Assembly (NCBI RefSeq): GCF_000234665.1
Contig: NC_018317.1
Span: 467,285-531,284, forward strand
Source: Leishmania mexicana MHOM/GT/2001/U1103
Taxonomy: Eukaryota; Euglenozoa; Kinetoplastea; Trypanosomatida; Trypanosomatidae
DNA: 64,000 bases
Direction: 5' to 3'
How positions within the stretch are numbered: position 1 is the first letter of the stretch; each line of letters begins with the position of its first letter. Of the stretch, positions 18,925 through 33,900 are shown one piece after another. Both the position numbers and the translations under genes were made by a program. The notes below the pieces were generated by a model, which ran no database searches, was not told the DNA's origin, and saw only the letters and a program-made list of their open reading frames with translations.

Positions 18925-21900
18925 TCACCGTAGATGAGAGAAGTCCTCGAAGAGGTCGTCCTCGTCGCTGCTGACGCGGGCCAGGCTGGGGCCGACTTCT
19001 TGTTGCGCCACGTCCGTGTCATTCACGCGGAAGTCCGCATCGATATCAACGCACTGCTCAATCGCGAACAGAAGCTTCCGCGCCATGACTGCAGTGGAGC
19101 TGTAGCAGGGCAGGCGCAGCCAGTAGAAGCATGTCGAAGCTTGCGGCAAGCGCGTGTCGTCACAGGAGGAGGAGTCAACGCCGTCCTCGACCATCCCGTC
19201 ACCTCTCTTCGACTCCTGCTGTCGGCATCGCTCTCCCGTGCCGAGCGGTGAGGCTGGCGCGTGCGACAGCCCCCCGCTGCCGCTGCCCCGGACCGGCTGT
19301 AGCTGACCTGGCTGCAGGGCAGGCGGCGACACCATACGTGACATCGCCTGGGGTGGGGGAGGCGTGAAGGGGAGCTGCGGCGGTGACGGCGGCAGTGTAT
19401 TGCTTCCGGTGTTGCTGCTGGGGCAGCTCTGCGCGAGCGTGTTGTGGCGCACAAAAGAGGCGCCGCACCGCTGTTCGCTGCTCGGCGGTGGCTGCGGCGT
19501 CATCACTGCCGTTGCCGTGCCGTGCGAAGTGGAAGTGGCCATGCGTTGCCGACGATCGGGAGAGGCAGGCTGCAGCGACGGTGTTGCTCGGTCCAGCGTC
19601 ATGGGCGGGATGGGCGCCACACGTGGTGCGTCGTCTGGCATGATCTTCAGATGCATCCCGGGCGGCAAGCGCTCTCGCCCGCTGACGAAGCGCATGAAGA
19701 GGCCGCGCTGGTGCCGCGTGAAGCCGCGGAGGACGCTACGGAGAAACCTGACGCGGACGTCGGTGGGGGACAGCCCCTCGTACCGGGCCGCGTCCAGCAG
19801 CGCATCCGGGTCGTAGTCGCACTGTCCGCACACGAGCTCTTCCAGTTCGTACCACTTGAGCCCCGATATGCTGCACAGCGGCACCACCTCGTGGAAGCCT
19901 TGCTGCAGCGCGCGAAGCTGCGCCGCCCCTGTACGGTAGAGCTTATGCTCTCGTACAAGACGTGTGTAGAGGTTGGCGCTGGTGACCGTGACCGGGATCT
20001 GCTCCCCGCCCGGCACGAGCTCCTCCACTACGCCGGCGTCATTCAGAAGCGAAAACCCGCGAGGGCACAGCTCTGCGAGCTCCTCGTCGCGCACGACGTT
20101 GTCGCCGTCGCCGCTGCCTCCGAGAGCCCCCCTCGGTGACCGAAAGCCAGCCAGCTGCTCCACATAGCCGAGCGCGTTCAGTGTGGCCATGTCAATGCGG
20201 GCCATGTCCGTGTCGTCCGCCGCCTCCCCCACCAGGCACTTCCAAAGTGCGCTGGGCAAGTAGAGCGAGAGCGGCTCTCCGCCACGCAGGCAACCGCCCA
20301 TCAGTCGCCCTATAAAACGGTACATGTGCAGCTCCAGCGGTGGCGCGCAGAGCGGGTTGACGACGTAGCTGTCCCGCACCTCCCCAAGCTCGCTGGCCAT
20401 GTTGGCGCTAGGCAAGAAGAGGGCAAGAGAGGTACTCATCAGCTCCGCAGACATCTGCGTGAGGCACTCGCGATAGGGGCCACCAACGTCGTCGGCGCCT
20501 TCACCATAGAAGGAGACGGTCCAGAGCTTCTTGTTCGTGATGAAGAACTCAGGGGGCTTGCTGGCGAGCAGCTGGTACACCTGGCCGAAAAGGCTGTCGC
20601 GAAGCCGGCGCACAGCGGAGGCGGTACTGTCCCGCACCACTGTCAGTGCCTTGCGCCGGTTCACGCTGAGTCGCACGGCATTGCCCGCACCGTTTGAGGC
20701 GTCCAGCGACCACTGCAGCGCTCGCAGCGACGCCCACGGCGGGGCGTACCGCTGGCACGCCCGCAGCGTCTCCTGCAGTTCGCTAAAGGCCCAGCTGCTG
20801 CCCAATGGCGCGTTTTCGACGGTCACCGGCAAAGCGGCTGGGTGGGCGAATGGGTAGAGGAGGGTGGAGAGGTGCCCAAAGAGAAGCAGGGCCATCAGGT
20901 GCGGTTGCAGCGTGGCCGCGTCGAGGCCGCTGGCAGTGCAGAGGTCGCGCTGCTGATGCCTCTGCGAGATGGCGCGACTCGGCGTGACGGCGTTGACATC
21001 CAGGTCGCAAGGAGGTAAAACAGATGTGCTTGGGCTGTCAAGGCTCTGCGCTGCAGCATGAACACCGTAGAGGGATGGCATCGTGTAGCTGCGCAGGCTG
21101 GTGGGGTGCAGCTCCTGCACCTTACTTGCGTAATAAAGCAGCTTCTGCAGCGCCACGGCGTCCACCGGCTTGGATAGCCTCTCCACTCTTCTCGGCTGCC
21201 TGCCGGCGTCCCCACTGTCGTGGAGTGGGTGCAGCATACGGAAACGGGCGGCGGCCTCACCATCCGGTGCGACGATCATGTCTACCAACGCGTCGTGTAC
21301 CGCGCTGGCACCTCCAAGTGCCCGGAAGCCGCCACCCTCCGTCGGTGGGAAGAGAAGCTCCTCTTCGTTCCACAGACACACAAGCGACGACTTGGGTTCC
21401 AGCAGAATGGCCGGCACCAGCCCGTGCGTCTCGTTCATGCCCACATCGCTGAAGAGCGCCGTCGTGGGTGCATCTTGGGTGGAAGACACGGATGCAGCGG
21501 CAGTGGCTTCGAGGGGCTCCGAGCTGCCGCGCGTGCCACCCAGCCCAGTGACATTGCCACCGCCCCGCCCACCACCCCCGACGGCGCCGCTCCCGTGCCC
21601 CGCCTTCAAGAACTCGCCGTTGACGCTGAAGCTCACCGTCCCGGCCTCGCAGTCGAGCAGGCACCCGACGACGTCGCCGCACTTCCATGCGCGACGGGCA
21701 AGGTTGATCTGGTGCTTGTTGTGTCGTGCGATCATGCGGCCGGCATCGAAAACCCACGAAGGCCCGTCGCCCCAGAGCTGCACGCGGCCCGGCGAGACTG
21801 GGGAGGCGATGGCCGCATCCCTGTTGTTCGCTGCACCGCCGGCAGCGCCGCCACCGACGCTGCCGATGAGTCCCGCCAGGCCGGCGCCTCCTCTACCACC

Positions 21901-24900
21901 ACTGCCTTGCTCCTCAAGCGACTTGCACGCGTGCCAGCCGACGCTGAAGGTCGGCTCCGTCGGCAGCACCACCTCGAAGTACCAGCGGCCCGATGTGACG
22001 GCCACACTGCCGAAGAGAAGGCTCGCCGCGTCGTCCGTCTTGCACTCGCGCGAGGTGACGAGCTTCGCGTTGGAGTCCAGGGACAGGAGGACGACATCCA
22101 GGGGGCCTTGGCGGCCCTGTGTGAAGCGTGCCAGGTGCTGGGCCACCAGCGGGATGACAGGGCTAAGAAGAAGACGGGCAGGCTGTCCAGCGCGGGCCGT
22201 GGCTGCTACGGTGGCCGAGGCAAGGGGTGTGCTGACCTCATCCGCCAGAACCACCTTCCACACCCGGCACGCCTCCTCGTTGATGTAGATAGACAAGTCC
22301 ACCGGGAGACACCCCGGCGGCGGCGTGCTGGCGAAACCCGTGGCGCCAAAGTTCACCTCGCAGCTGGCCTCCCCTGTGCACGTGATGACGGGGAAGACGG
22401 CGACTCGCGCGGCGCGCTGCTCTTCCGAGAGGAAGGTATCGCTGAACTCGGAGACGAGACGGCCATTATGCAGGCAGCACAGCTTGTTTTGGCGCAGGTC
22501 CAGCACAAAGCCAATGACGTCGTCCATCTTCCACCGCGTACGGGGGCTCGACTCCACCGCGTGGCCACGGCAGAGCCGCATGGCACGACCTCCGTCGAAA
22601 CCCCACGACTCACCGTCGCTGCCTAGGAACCCGTCTCGCCCCTCTGCGTGCGCGCCGCTCCCGGTGGCGCTGCTGCTTCTGTGTCTCGGCACGCACCGCT
22701 CCGTCGCAACTCCAACGAGGATGTTGGAGGGCAACTTCGTGCCCCCGGCCAGCGTGGCAGGGGTGTGCTCGGCGCGGCTAATGTTCGCCACGTAGACCTC
22801 CCAGTAGAACACGCCGGTTGTCAAGCCGACATCGCTACGCACGGTCGTTACACTGCGTGCGGCTCCGTCGCGCGCTGCGAACGGGCTCTGCTCCTCGCCA
22901 TTTTCCTTACCCGCGCAGGTGGCGCGCACCACCCAGAGTCCGTTCCCCTTGCGTGACACGCCGCTTGGATACGGCCGGCGAGGGTACGTCTGCGTCGGCT
23001 GCGGGTGCCGGTCGTGGCTTTCCGTCGCCGAGGAAAAGGGAGACGAAGACCTGATGTCCGCTGGCCCAGTCGATGCTGGCTGCATGGCGACCAGCTCCAC
23101 CACAAGCGGTGGTGCTCGCGACTTACCACCGCTGCTCGCCGCCGCGTTGTAGGCGCCACTGCCGCCCTTGAGAGGGTCCTCCTCACCCGCGTGGCTGCCA
23201 TCGCTCAGCTCCAGCTCCGGGCTTTCCGCTGTCGCATGCGCGGTCGTCGACGACCCTGCGATAGCCACCGAGGCGTCGAGCGAGTCCACGTGCGGCATCT
23301 CCACGCTTGGCGTGGCTCCCTGCAGCTGATAGCGGCTCGACCGCGACGAGGGCGGCGCCAGGAAGAGAGCGCGAAAGGCACTGCTGCCTGCGGCGGTGGC
23401 GGTCGCCGCCTCCTCGGCGGCCCCATCTCGTCTCCCGCCATTCGAACGCACGGTCAGCATCCCCTTGTGCCTCCCCCTCTTCGCATCTGCCAACTGTGAT
23501 GGCCGGTACACGACGGCGCGCTGCCACATCCCCCACAGACGGCGCCAGCGACCCTGGAGTTGCTCCACGTAGCTTCGACCGGCCCAGGCGCAGTCGGCAT
23601 GCACGGCGCTCACCAGCAACGCGAGTAGGCTCTGAACATACGGGCTGTACGTGCCAGTTGATAACGACACGAAAGAACCAGTGTCGGAGTCGGCGTTCAC
23701 GTGCTGGATGATGCTGCAGAGCGGGGTGTTCAGGTGTGACATCGCCATGGCGAGGGGCACTTGGTCGTACGGCTGCACCTCTGGCATGTCCCGCCAGAGC
23801 CGCATCATTGCCGTCAGGATATGCACAAAGTGCACGCAGTCGTCCTCGCTCGAGCGGGCGCTGCTCTGTTGAACGAGGGAGACCACGACGCGGGCATCGA
23901 GCAGACACGCGGCTGCGCGCTCGGCAATGGAGGAGCCGGTGCTGCCGTTACTGCGCCGATGGCCTTGGTTGCTCGCGCCAGCGGCGGCGGCAGCAAGGTT
24001 GCGCAGGGCGTCACACACCGCCTTCACCATCGCGTGCAGAATGGTGGGCTTGAGCGACTTGATGGTAACGGTGACTATCGAGGAGGAGGGCATGCTGCCA
24101 GGGCTGTAGGGCTTGCCGTCCGCCGCCAGCCGATGAGATGTGGAGGTAGGCACGCTGCGCAGGAACGCCCAAGGGGCCTCCGTCGCCGTCAAGGTGCACA
24201 CCGGCCAGCCACCCTGCCCGTCCGGGTACTTGGCAATGACGTTCTTCAGCTCCACGTCCTTGTACACGGTGGCCTGCTCCATGTTGCGGTACTTGGGGTC
24301 AAAAGTCAGCACGCCAGTACCGCCATTGGTGAAGGCGAGCGGGAGAACGACGGGTTGAGTAGTAGCGGTAGAAGCGGGGGCCGCCTGGCCTGGCGGCGGC
24401 ACCTCGATCACGAAGATCTCCCCGTCATCTCTTCGCAGCTGTCGCAGCACGTAGGCCGTGTCAGCGACGAGCCCGCACAACTGTGATGTAGCTCGCGCTG
24501 CCGTCCAGCCGGAGCCACCAACGACCCTGGCGACCCCCGAGGGCTTGTCTGTCTCATCTTCCTCCTCCGGCACCTCCGCCGCCAGCACGGCCACGAGGCG
24601 CTGCACGACGGCGTGTATGAGGCGCTCGTGCGCGTTGGGCAGGTAGCCGCTGTCGTGGAGCTGGAACAGGCGGCTCAACTGATGCGGCACCTTCTGAGCG
24701 GGGTCGAGCACTTGGCGAGGATCGAAGGCCATGGCACTTCGCGCAGCAACGGCGGAGGCTGAGGAGGTCACAGATGTGTCTGCGAGGCAGTGCAGGGCGT
24801 AGGCGGGGCTCGTGCCAACTTCCAGCGCCGTCACCGTCGCGTAGCGCGCCGCTAATGTCAGCAGCGACCACAGCACATCGCCACCGAAGCGCTCGTAGTA

Positions 24901-27900
24901 GAAGGGGGAGAGCGAGTCGACAAAGGCGGCCATGGCGACGCGCGGCACGCGCATGCTGCTCGCCAGTGGTGCCGTCACTCCGTCGAGCACGCTGCCGGAG
25001 TTGAGTTCAATCGACGGGTAGAAGCCGAGCGGCAGCGGCTCTGCTGCCCACCGCACGCCACCAGAGAGGACCCCGCGGAACTGCTTCTGGCTGTCCGCCG
25101 ACTCGACGACGGCGCCGGTGCCCTCCTTGAGATCGAGGTAGCACACATTCTCGTGCAGGCCGATCGACTGCAGCGCCCGGTCGCGAGCGACCAGCTCCGC
25201 GACGACGCGGAGAGACGTCCGCAACACGGAGGTGCTCCACAGTCGCAGCCCCCCAATCAGCGCCATCGGTCCATCCACCTCGCGAGGCAGCGCAGACGGC
25301 AGTCCAGTGGCCGCACGCCCGAGGACGACCTTGCGGATGGCACCCTCTCGTCGCAGCAGCGCCTCTGCGCACCGACCGACACCAGCCGCGCCACCCCACT
25401 CCACAGACGTCATCTCGCCGTTGCGGGAGAGAGCCAGGCTCTGCGCGTTGCACATAACGGAGACATGCATGCAGTGGTACCAGTCCTCGCGGCGCAGCGT
25501 GCGCCTCGCGCTGCAGTGCAGTGCCTCCTTGTCGTCTGCTGCGCCGATGGAGGAGGAGGGGAGGCGCACGACGACGTTGAGGCTGTTCTCTTGGACACTT
25601 AACCGCAGAAAAGGAAAGAGGTCCGCATCGGACGACGTCGCCGCCACCGCTCCACTGCTGCCGCCGTCCGCGGACGTGTACAGGGTCAAGAGTGGAAACT
25701 CCAGCGCTGTGGTGCCGGCGGCGGCGGCCAGCTGCTGCCTCGGCCACGAGCACGGCACACTCAGCGCGTCACCCATGGCAGGGTACATATCGCCGTCACT
25801 GAGCAGAACCGCCAGCTCGATCGCGAAGCCGTCCTCCCAGACGGGGAAGTGCACGCCGGCGCGTGACGGTGTGATCTCAACAGCGGCTGGTACGTACGGC
25901 TGCCCCGCAGCCCCACAAAGTGGCACGTCGTGTGCAGGCCACATGGGAAAGGACAGAAACATCGGGGCCCCGCTTCCCACCTCCGTGCGCGGTGGGATGC
26001 GTGCCGTCGTACTGGTAAGACCTGAGCCACCGCTGAGGATGGTTGCCACCGACGCACCTGTCGTCCGCATCGGGTGCTGCAAGGAGGCGCCGCTAATCGC
26101 GGCCCCGCCGTAGGCACCGCCAAACACCCCCAAGCTGCGCGCGAGACGTGAGAGGCCGTACTCGCTCGAGTCCCGCAGGAAGCCGGCTGAGGATGCGGCG
26201 GCGGGGCTGGATTGGGGAGGGCCAGAGAGGAAGGTGGCCGGGTATCCTACCGAGGGCCCGGGCGACACGCTGCGGAGGCTCTCCAGCAGAGCTTCGCTCA
26301 CCCCGGGCAACGTCTGGTGTTGCGCAGACACGGGCGAGCCGAACGGGGATCGCGACCCGGGGCTGACACGACTGATTTCAGTGGCGGAGACGGCCGCCAG
26401 GGCAGCAGCGAGCGAGGGCGTCTCTGCTCGGCTTGTTGCGGCCACACCGACGACGCTGCTCGCCACGCCACCGGACTTGTCGGTGCTGTCTTCCGGGGCG
26501 TAGATGTGGTCCGCTGTGGCCTCGGCCGCCCGCACCGCCACCAAGGCGCCGAACTCTCGGAGCGCCTTCAACGGGAATGGAAGCCGCACCACGCCCTGCA
26601 ATGCGTACTGCCGGATGGGCTTCATCGCGCCGCACTGGATGAGCTGCCGCCCCAGGTCCGGCCGCGCGCGCGCCACGCCGGCTGTGAGGTGGAAGAGAGT
26701 CATAAAGTAGGTCAGCTCGAATCCTGTGAAGCCGGCGGCCGTGTCCAGCTTTTCACTCAACAGCGGCACACAGAGGCGCAGCGCTGGTGCGAGGAAGTCC
26801 TCGACCAGGCCTGCGTACAATGGCACCACGATGGCGTTTTCCCAGGCTGGCAAGAAGAGCTGGCTCGGCGACAGCTGCACCTCCTCTGTATTCCCGCTGT
26901 GACTTGTTGCATCCGTCGGTACGACAACCACCCCGCGCACCTTCTCGCCCTCAGCGGCGGTAGTCGCCGTCCTGAGTACGAAGTGGCTCGAGCCGCGAAT
27001 AGGCCGCCCGCACTGGGCTGAGGACGACGTGCCAGCCTTGGCAGACATGCCGCCGGGCCCCACCAACGTCGGCGCCATTGCCTCCACGTCCACTACGCAC
27101 GCGGTGACGGCCTGATAGGCGTCCTTCTCGTCCAGGAAAGTAACGGACGCGCCGGGTGAGGTTGGGGGAACCAGCAGCTGACCACCCAGTACCGCCGACC
27201 ACACGTACAGGTGGACAGCATGCACCTCGCGGTCCCGGGTCGCGGCGCCTGTGGAGAGGTTGCTGCTCTTGCCTGCCGCACCGACGGCCGCGCCGATCAA
27301 TGTCGCCTTACCTGCTGCGCCAACCACGTCGCCTTCACCGCTGCGACTGCTAAGCACGGACGCTGCGTAAGCGTGGACAACATCCTGGTAGGATGACGCG
27401 AAGCCGTGCAACTCAGCGGCCCACGCTGGCTGATGCAGGAGTCGGCGGAAGCCCAGCAGTATGTGCTGAGTTGTGCGACTCATGCCTGTCGTGGCCAAGG
27501 CGTACACGCTGAGGTCTCGCCATCTCTGCATGCACGGATGGCCGCCGTTCCGAGACGGGGAGGTGGACAACGGCATCTTCGCGAATACTGGCGACTCGTA
27601 CATTTCTTGCCACACACCCGGTGCAACGGTGATGCCGCGGACGGCAGACGGCTGGCACCGACACAGCAGCAGCGCCGCGACCCTGGCACACGCCGCGGCG
27701 TCTCGCACGACGCACCCCACGCCGGCGTCGGCGCTCACCGCGCGCGCGTGGTACATGTCCAAGAAGACGAGCTCAAGCAGAGTCTCTGCGATGTTGGCGC
27801 ACACCGTGCTCAAGGTGTAGCTGAGAAAGAGTGCCGTGCCGTCACAGGCGCTGCCTGCTGCGGTGCCGTCCACCTGCGCAGAGACGCTGACGGACAAAGA

Positions 27901-30900
27901 GGCCGAGCAGAGCGTCCCGCTCACGACGGACAGGAAACTCAGCAGCAGGTCTACCTGGTCCTGCACCGTCACCAGCGGCTCCAGCACGGCAGCGTCGCTC
28001 GCCTGCGCTAGCAGCGTTGGCGTGTCCTTCACGGCCCGCGACAGCACGCTCCGACACAGCCGCAGCTCTGTCTCCATCGCGCCGAGCACGCCAGCTAAGA
28101 ACGACATGACAGAGGTCTGCTCGACTCGCGACAAACTGACAATGCGCTCGGGCGTCAGCATCGCCGTCGACTGGAGAGCCAAATTCTTGAAGCACTGCCA
28201 CACCCTCGCCTGCATCGCCTCCACGGCCGTGTGCTGGAGGGCGGTGTCGCCGCTGCCGCCACTCATGAGCCCAGCAGAGCCGTGCGCTGCACCACCGCCG
28301 CCACCGGTACTGCCGGTCCGATTCAGCGTGAAGGCTGTCATCAGCGCGCTCTTGCTCGTGCGACGCGCCTGCTGCGCGGCGATAAGCCTATCGCGATTCT
28401 GCCGCTCCGCGAGGTTGATGTGGCGCAGCTCCACCGACCCAGCGCGCGAGTCCGTCGCCGTCGCGTCATCGTCTGTCGGACTAGCACTGCCGCTGCTTGC
28501 CGTCATTGCGACCGCGACGGTAGAGTGTCGCCGCGGCCCAAACGTGTCGCCGCTGCTGCGCGTCCCTGACGTCTCTTCTGCCGCTTCCTCGTCGTAGGCG
28601 CGCTTGGCGGACACAAAGAGCGTTACGTACGTCATCATCATGGTCGGCACCACCCGCAGCTGCACAAAGAATGCAAAGTCACGCGGCCGCCAGCTGCGGT
28701 CGAGAAGACTGCACAGCACCGTTGCCGTGCTCGTCATGGAGAGTGGCGCACTGCCACCATCGCGCGTGGCACTGCCGCTAGCGCCCAGCTGAGCCGGCAT
28801 CTCTTCCATTGACCAGCGCAGCAGGTCGAAGAGGGTGCGGCGAATGTGGTCAACGTGGGCGCTGCCGCAGCCGCCGATGCCCTCCTCATAGTGCGTGTGC
28901 GCGCCGCGACCCTGTGCGCTGAGCAGCTGAGCGGCGCTCTCGGCGCTGTGTGGGGCCCGCTGCACGAGCCGGAAGATGTGTTCGATACCTGTACGCCTCA
29001 ACGCAGCCAGCTCCTCGCGCTGTTGCAGAGCGGCGCGCAGAAGATCCGCCGTGATCTGGCGAGAGAGTACCACGTTCGTAACGAGCTGCGTGGCCTCGTG
29101 CAGCGTCCAGCTCGGGTGCGAGCTGGCGTGCGCGCGGAAGCGCATTCGCCGTAGCTGGTACGAGCTCCACGCAGAGCGCAGCGCACCCAAGGCGCTCGGC
29201 GCTATCGGCGCCGACGAGGACGGTGCTGAGGCTCCCGGGAGGAGAGGGGAGTGAACCCATGCAGTCTTCCCAGACCCCAGCGAGCGACCAGCGGCGGCAC
29301 GCTCAGTCGGAATACAAAACAGGGCGTCCTCCACCGCCCACAGCTCGGTGCATGTCCGTGCCTGCAGTAGCACCTCGCAGCGACGCTGCAGCTCTGCCAA
29401 CGTCTGCCTCAGGGACTCCGGCCGACTCAATGAAGGAGGCGACGGCGAGGAGGGTGACGGAAGTCCACTGCTGACGTCGTCTTCGCCGTCCTCACGTCGG
29501 CTTAGCAACTCGGTGCGAATTGGCCGCGAGAGCTTTCGCATGACCGCGCACATCAACTCCTCCACTTGCGTCGGCGGAAGGCGCTGCAGTGGTACGGCGC
29601 TGAGGTGCAACGCCGCCGCCGCCATGGCGGTGATGAGAGGGCCCATGGCAGGATGTGACCTCGTGGCCAGAGGATCCAGCATAGTTTGCTTGGCAGTCCA
29701 GTACGCCGTGTTCTTGATCAGCTGCGACACGAACTGCGCTCGGTGCTGAGGCGCAGCCGCCGCTGTCGCGACGGTGCTGGGCCAGAGGCCACCCTCTAGA
29801 AGCGGGTGCTCCCAGACGCGGGCGAGTTCCTCACCCACTGCGGCGAAGGCTGCGTCGTCAGCGGTGCTGCTGGACGCTGACGCCTCCGTCGTGCTGTTCG
29901 TCACTGCTGCCACGGACGGTGCGTGGCCGATGAGTTGCTCCTTTTGCCGCTGCGTCGTCGGTGTTGTCGTGACGGACAAGAGGCCAAGTCGGCGCCGCAC
30001 CGCATCGGCCTTGACACTGGCGGAGGACACGGCCGTGCTGTTGAAGAGAAATGCCGCGACCCACACAGAGGCGTAGAAGAGCGCCTCGCGCAGCGAACAC
30101 ACGAGCCGTCGAGCAGAGGTGGCGCCGCCACTGCCAGGAAGGATCGGGCTGCTGGTGTTGGTGGTGCTGGTGAAGATGTCCGTGCCGCTGTTGGGTCTCG
30201 TCAGCAACTCCACCTGCTCCAACAGCGCCTCGCACAGCACAAGCAGGTGCTCGAGGTGTTTGAGGAACCATTCCGCGTCCTCGGCAGCGAGGACCAGTGG
30301 GATAGCGCTCAGGGCCGTGTGCAATGGAGCGTTCACGAACATTGGGGCCAGGCTCGACAGCATCGCTGACAGCGCCGCGCCGCTGTCGCCGCCCCGCTCT
30401 GCAGTCTTCGAGGTACCGCCTGTCGACGGCTGTTGCTCCGGTTGTTGCACGCAAAGGCTTAGGCAGACTTCGGTGCTATCAAAGAGTGCACTGTAGTAGA
30501 CCCGCACGCAAGGGTGGTAGGCGGCGGCCTGCGAGAAGCATAGTCGTTGTAGATCGAGCGCAGCGGCCGCGACGCTGTCCGGGCCGCCGACACCTGCGCC
30601 GCCGCCGTTCACATCGCCGACGCTGCTTCCAGCTACCCCGTTCGCTGTCGCGCCGTTGCCGGAATTGCTACTGTCACCCTGGCCACCCCCGTCGCGGACG
30701 CGGGTGGCGTCCGTGACGCGGTTTGCGGCGCTCCCGCCGCCACTAGCGTACATCAGCGTCAGCACCACCTCCCACCGCGAGCCCTGACAGGCGCTGAGCA
30801 GCAGTAGTTGCAGCGATGCGATGGCCTCCGACAGGGATGTCGCAAAGGCCGAAAACTTGCGGATGGACCGCGTCGCGGTGCTCGCAGCCCACAGACGCTG

Positions 30901-33900
30901 CCACTGCACAGACGACTCCTCGAGAAGCGTGGAAAGGGTGTCACAGAGCTCCGTGAGGGCTGCCGCGCTGCCCGGCCCTGCACTGTCGTCATCCACTCCG
31001 AGCAGAGGCGCCGCGGCGAGCACAGTGGTGAAGCTCTGTGCCACTGCGTCAAGCAGCGCTTCCATAGCCGGCACTCGGTCCTCCGCGGCGAAGGACGGCG
31101 ATGGGGCAGCAGCTGCGCCCCCGGCGGCCGTGGAGGCGCGAGGCGAGGAGACGCCGGAGGAGGCGCGAAGCAGGTCTCGCAGGAGATGCGCGCGATGGCG
31201 GACGTCGGGCAAGAATAGCTCGACGCCCTCGATGGTGATGATGCGGGCGAGGGTCACGACATCCGGCGAGAGTGTGAGCCCATCCTCGTTGATGATGTCG
31301 CCGAGGAGGCCTAGTAGGGTAAAGCTGTCCTTCGAGAAGCCGTCACCATCGTCTGCACTCCTACTGCCGTGGTGCCCAATCGCCGACCGCCGCGACCGCT
31401 CCACCGACGCACTGGCGCGTCGTCGTAGCGAAGACGCGTGCAGCTCGCGCAGTAGCAGCGTCATTGTGGCCTTGGAGACGTGCGTTGGTGAGCTCTGTGA
31501 GCCGTCGGCCGCGTTGCCACCGTCGTGCCCTGTGCCCTCTCTCACCACTGTCAGCCCCAACGGCGTGGGGTGGAGGCCGAAGGCGCGCGCACGGCGCACC
31601 AGCCGCAGTAAGACGCGCAGCGCTGCCGCCACCACCACCCAAGACACGGAGCTCTTCAGCGCCACGGCACGACGCGCGTTGCTCGACTTGACAACGCGGA
31701 AGTGCTCGCCCAAGATGAGCCGCACCTCCGTCACGCATCGACTCCCCACATCGTCCGCGAGGGGAGAGAAGAGTGTCTGATCGACGCCGGGCTCCGCCTC
31801 GGCGTGGAGGGCCAGAAGCTTCAGAAGCCACAACGCCACCGTGCTGTAGCTGACCACCGACGAAGGCTGTGCGACGAGTTCGGTGAAGGACGACAAGCGT
31901 GAGAGGGTCTGGGTGGCCTCTGGCGCAGCCACCTCGCTAGATCCCTGAGGGTCTGCCGTGCTGCGGTCCATGCCGACAGGGTTGATCTCGCTCGTCATTG
32001 TCGAGCCCAACGAGTCGCGCGACTCCGCTTCCTCTGCACCGTCGCCACTCCCCTCCTCTCCCTCGTTCGCCAGGGTGCTGAGGTTGTCCAGGCCCTCTTC
32101 ATCCTCCATGAGCGGCAGGGGCGCCACGGCGAGCACCCGGTCGCGCGGTCGCTGCGGTGCTGCCCTGGGGTTGCTGAGCAGGGAGAGCAGGTAGGACGCC
32201 TCCTGCTCCCCCTTTACAAGACCGACATCCACCTCGAACAGCTCCCACAGCCGCCCCTGCGGGTCGGCGCGCATCATATGTCGCACCGGGCTGCGGCTTG
32301 TCAGGAAGAAGAGCGAGTGATGCGCGACGCCGGCAGCGAGGTCGAAGAACATGAGCACGTGACCGCCCTCCTTTAGCGCGTACGGGCCATCATCGCTGAT
32401 GGGCGTCCTCACAATGAGCGCATGTCGCGTGGCGCAGCAGGTGCTGATGGCGAGATTGCGCCACTCGTGCAGCCGTGCGCACACCGGTGTGACGTCCGGT
32501 GACGACGCGGCCGCCGGCGCAGCCGCGCCTGACGCTGTTACTGTCGATGCAAAGGACACACTTGCCGCAGCAGCGCTGCTACCGCCAAGCCCGCCTGAGC
32601 CATAGCTGCGCCACGGGTGCGCATCGCACGCTTTGTGGGTCACGGCCCCAATGCAGACGGCGTGACACGCCTTGACGTTGTGCACGTAGTTGAAGACCAC
32701 GTTTCCGTTCTTCTCGTTGAAGAAGAGCTGCACCACAAGCCCCGGCTCGTCGCCGACGAGGGAGCGGCGGTAGTCACGACTGATCTCCCGAGCCGTGCGA
32801 CCCAGCCGCCACACGCGCAAGCCCGTCAGCAAGCACGTGCAGTTCGTCCCCACCGTCCACCGATGCTTTGGCGAGTCGAGTGACACGTGTGGGCCCTGGC
32901 GGTTGCCGGCCACTTCCTCACCATCAAACAGGAGCCGCCATCGCCCGTTGAAGACGAGACCGATGTGGAAGGGTCGGCTCTCCGCCGTGGGCGGCAGCGG
33001 CGCCGAGACAAGACACGAGCCGCGCATCTCGTGTCGATAGCCGCCCCGGATGCAGTACGCGCCTTCCGACTTGATCAGCTCAATAAAGACCTCCCCGCTG
33101 GTGCTGCGGTCGCCGTGTTGGTAGAGCGTTGCCGCGTCTTCCTTGTCGAGGAACTGCACCCATACCTCCACCGTCACCTGCCCGCCCGCCACGGTCAAGT
33201 GCTCCTCTGGGCTGCCCAGATCAACCAGGCTGGGCTTGCGCAGGGCAAGGCATCGGTTCAGGCAGAGCCCCGCCGGGGCCGCGGCGGGGTGCAACGCACG
33301 TGCCCAGAGCGGCGCCGCCGTGAGCGAAGAAGCTGTTGCAGCGTTGTAGCAGTGCATCATAACGGTCCACTCTGCCGAGGTCTCTGTTGCGGCTGCAGCG
33401 GAGAGACTCTGACCAGCGGTGGAGCGTCCCACACCACCGTTCGCCGCTGCGCTCGCCGGCGTACCGGCTGCTGCCGCTGCGCCGTTCAGCACACGCGCTG
33501 GCGGTGTCTGCTGCTGGTGGTCCTCGTAGACGACAAGGACGCGATCCTCTGTGGTGCTCACGAGCTGGGGGTGCGCGTTAGGCGTGCAGGGCCAGCTGCC
33601 GTGCATCTCTGCCCAGCGCAGGACTTGGTGAGTGTCAAGCTGGAGCCCATAAACAACCAGCGCCACCTCGGCGGTTGCCATGAGGTCTGTCAGCAGCAGT
33701 ACGCGGGTGTGCGTCACCGCCAAGCTGGACGAGGCTGCACCAACGCAGTACGTTGTCGGTTGCCTCGTCTCGACCACAAGGGCGTATGGTGTGGCGGCGG
33801 AGGGGCCGTACTTGGTGAGTCCGTCCGCCGTGTGCACAAACAGCGTAGCACCGATGCCGTAGGCCACCGATAGCACCCTCGTCATAGGGTCCACTGGCGT

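Noticed and set aside
21220..22626. 468-codon plus-strand frame and many others antisense to the HECT gene
   Set aside because: Long antisense frames are expected opposite GC-rich coding sequence. The minus-strand frame has clear SPRY and HECT domains.
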